From positions 1-51,646 of the forward strand of contig NZ_NUZU01000043.1 of NCBI RefSeq assembly GCF_002567005.1: a stretch of DNA of 51,646 nt, read 5' to 3'. The DNA is from Bacillus sp. AFS073361. GTDB lineage: Bacteria > Bacillota > Bacilli > Bacillales > Cytobacillaceae. Below, piece after piece: positions 50,778 through 51,646 of this stretch. Position 1 is the first letter of the stretch. Each line of letters begins with the position of its first letter. Under the pieces are notes generated by a model. It was given only the letters and a program-made list of their open reading frames with translations. It did not search any database and had not been told where the DNA came from. The position numbers and the translations under genes are program-made.

Positions 50778-51542
50778 TTATTTTTTCTTACCGGTATAAA
50801 TATGAATGGCATCTCTTAGAAACGCTGCCGTACCGGGCTGTTCTTTATCATAATAGGCGGTAAATCTTTCATCATCCACGTACATTTGTGCAAGACCTGC
50901 ATGAGCTTCCTTATTATATTCATTCCAATAGCAGCATAACCATTGTTTATGAAGATCAGCAGCTTTTTGAGCTAAATCTCCGGCAGGGTCTCCTGTTTTA
51001 TAAGCCTCAGCTAGTGTTTCTGTTATCAGTTCAGCTAACTTAGTACCCACCTCATATTGCTCTTGTGTCATATTTTGAAGTTTTGCATTGGATTTATTTA
51101 CAGTATCATCCCCATACTTTTCACGAATCTCTTTTCCATATCTTTCTTCATTTTCATCCACCATTTTCTTCTTAAAGCCCTCAAACTTCTCTTTATTTGA
51201 CATTTTCATTCTCCCTTCCGTTACTGCAATTGTCTTATCCACATTTGCGATTAACAATTCTAATTGTTCCTTTTTCTCAAGGAGTTTTTTTCGATGCTCT
51301 TTCAGTGCAGCTGCCCCATCAAAGGAAGGAGCCGTTACGATTTCTTTGATGCTTTCTAAGCTAATTCCTAATTCCCTGTAGAATAAGATTTGCTGCAGGC
51401 GATCCACTTCTGCTTGCCCATAGATTCGATATCCTGATGAATTTATTCTTGCCGGCTTAAGAATCCCTATTTCATCATAATACCGTAGTGTTCTGGTGCT
51501 AACTCCTGCTAGACTCCCAAGCTTCTGTACAGTATATTCCAT
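50778..51542 (-). CDS. MerR family regulator with TipAS domain (Mta-like)
   Basis: This 254-residue activator has an N-terminal MerR winged helix (VQKLGSLAGVSTRTLRYYDEIGILKP), a coiled-coil dimerisation helix (about residues 75-115) and a C-terminal TipAS effector domain (about 120-250, with WLCCYWNEYNKEAHAGLAQMYVDDERFTAYYD). It resembles B. subtilis Mta, which activates multidrug efflux. ATG 51542 follows AAGGAGGTGAAAGCGG. Its promoter has the 19-bp spacer typical of MerR targets, so it is probably autoregulated. No efflux gene is adjacent; the only downstream gene is the broken GyrI-like frame. Confidence 0.9.
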   Translation of the reverse strand: MEYTVQKLGSLAGVSTRTLRYYDEIGILKPARINSSGYRIYGQAEVDRLQQILFYRELGISLESIKEIVTAPSFDGAAALKEHRKKLLEKKEQLELLIANVDKTIAVTEGRMKMSNKEKFEGFKKKMVDENEERYGKEIREKYGDDTVNKSNAKLQNMTQEQYEVGTKLAELITETLAEAYKTGDPAGDLAQKAADLHKQWLCCYWNEYNKEAHAGLAQMYVDDERFTAYYDKEQPGTAAFLRDAIHIYTGKKK

Positions 51543-51567
51543 CCGCTTTCACCTCCTTGTAAAACTA

Positions 51568-51598
51568 ACAATACACCTTTACGCAACGTCAAAGTCAA
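51568..51598 (-). promoter_or_regulatory. MerR-type promoter and operator of the Mta-like gene
   Basis: Minus-strand TTGACT (51593-51598) and TATTGT (51568-51573) are 19 bases apart. The spacer contains the near-palindromic CTTTGACG/CGTAAAG pair, as expected for a MerR-family operator. Confidence 0.8.
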
Positions 51599-51627
51599 TC
51601 ATAATATCGCCTATTTTTTTAGAAAAA

Positions 51628-51640
51628 GGTGCCTGACACC
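51628..51640. repeat. Short palindromic repeat GGTGCCTGACACC, copy 2
   Basis: Identical to 44633-44645 and in the same orientation. It lies at the right edge of the window, upstream of the MerR gene promoter. Confidence 0.75.
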
Positions 51641-51646
51641 ACAGAT

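Overview
The window is a low-GC Firmicute chromosome segment, most likely from a spore-forming Bacillaceae. Evidence for this is the AGGAGG-type ribosome sites, frequent TTG and GTG starts, SspE and SspK spore proteins, FabL, the PerR sequence and a SAM-I riboswitch. As far as I remember the B. subtilis map, the left half follows the yfhD-to-rrnD segment read in reverse: yfhD, yfhE, yfhF, recX, yfhH, sspK, yfhJ, yfhP, mutY, yfhS, fabL, sspE, ygaB, ygaC, ygaD, ygaE, gsaB, bcp, perR, ygzB, ygxA, rrn. The genome is not identified beyond that.

Region by region. 1-250 holds tandem rRNA promoters and an rRNA leader pointing left out of the window. 251-8128 carries ygxA, ygzB, perR (with its own PerR box), a corrinoid adenosyltransferase, bcp, a small ion channel, a three-gene ABC-2 exporter and hemL/gsaB. 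8191-12966 is an insertion relative to B. subtilis: a stand-alone glutamate synthase large subunit with an upstream CcpA-type site and a seven-codon leader ORF. 13014-25467 is the conserved yga/yfh housekeeping and spore block. 25673-28255 holds two glycosyltransferases, one fused to a LamG-type domain. 28483-29978 is homoserine dehydrogenase behind a SAM-I riboswitch.

30051-42449 is a complete arginine pathway, argC-J-B-D-carA-carB-argF followed by argG-H. All genes are on the minus strand with short or overlapping junctions, and ARG-box operators sit at both argC and argG. 42628-44612 holds a DUF4395 membrane protein, aroD and aroK. 44679-50486 is a dipeptide/oligopeptide ABC importer (ATPase, ATPase, binding lipoprotein, permease, permease). 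The right end has a TipAS/Mta-type MerR regulator followed by what looks like the surviving 5' end of a GyrI-like gene.

Most of the window is ordinary core metabolism. The parts most worth a second look are the GOGAT large subunit without a small-subunit partner, its leader ORF and CRE site, the LamG-glycosyltransferase fusion, the channel with an unusual SVGNGD filter, the truncated GyrI-like fragment, the triple-repeat SspE, and the combined CRE and ARG-box region upstream of argC. I found no CRISPR array, insertion sequence, prophage or tRNA, and nothing that I can defend as a wholly new system.
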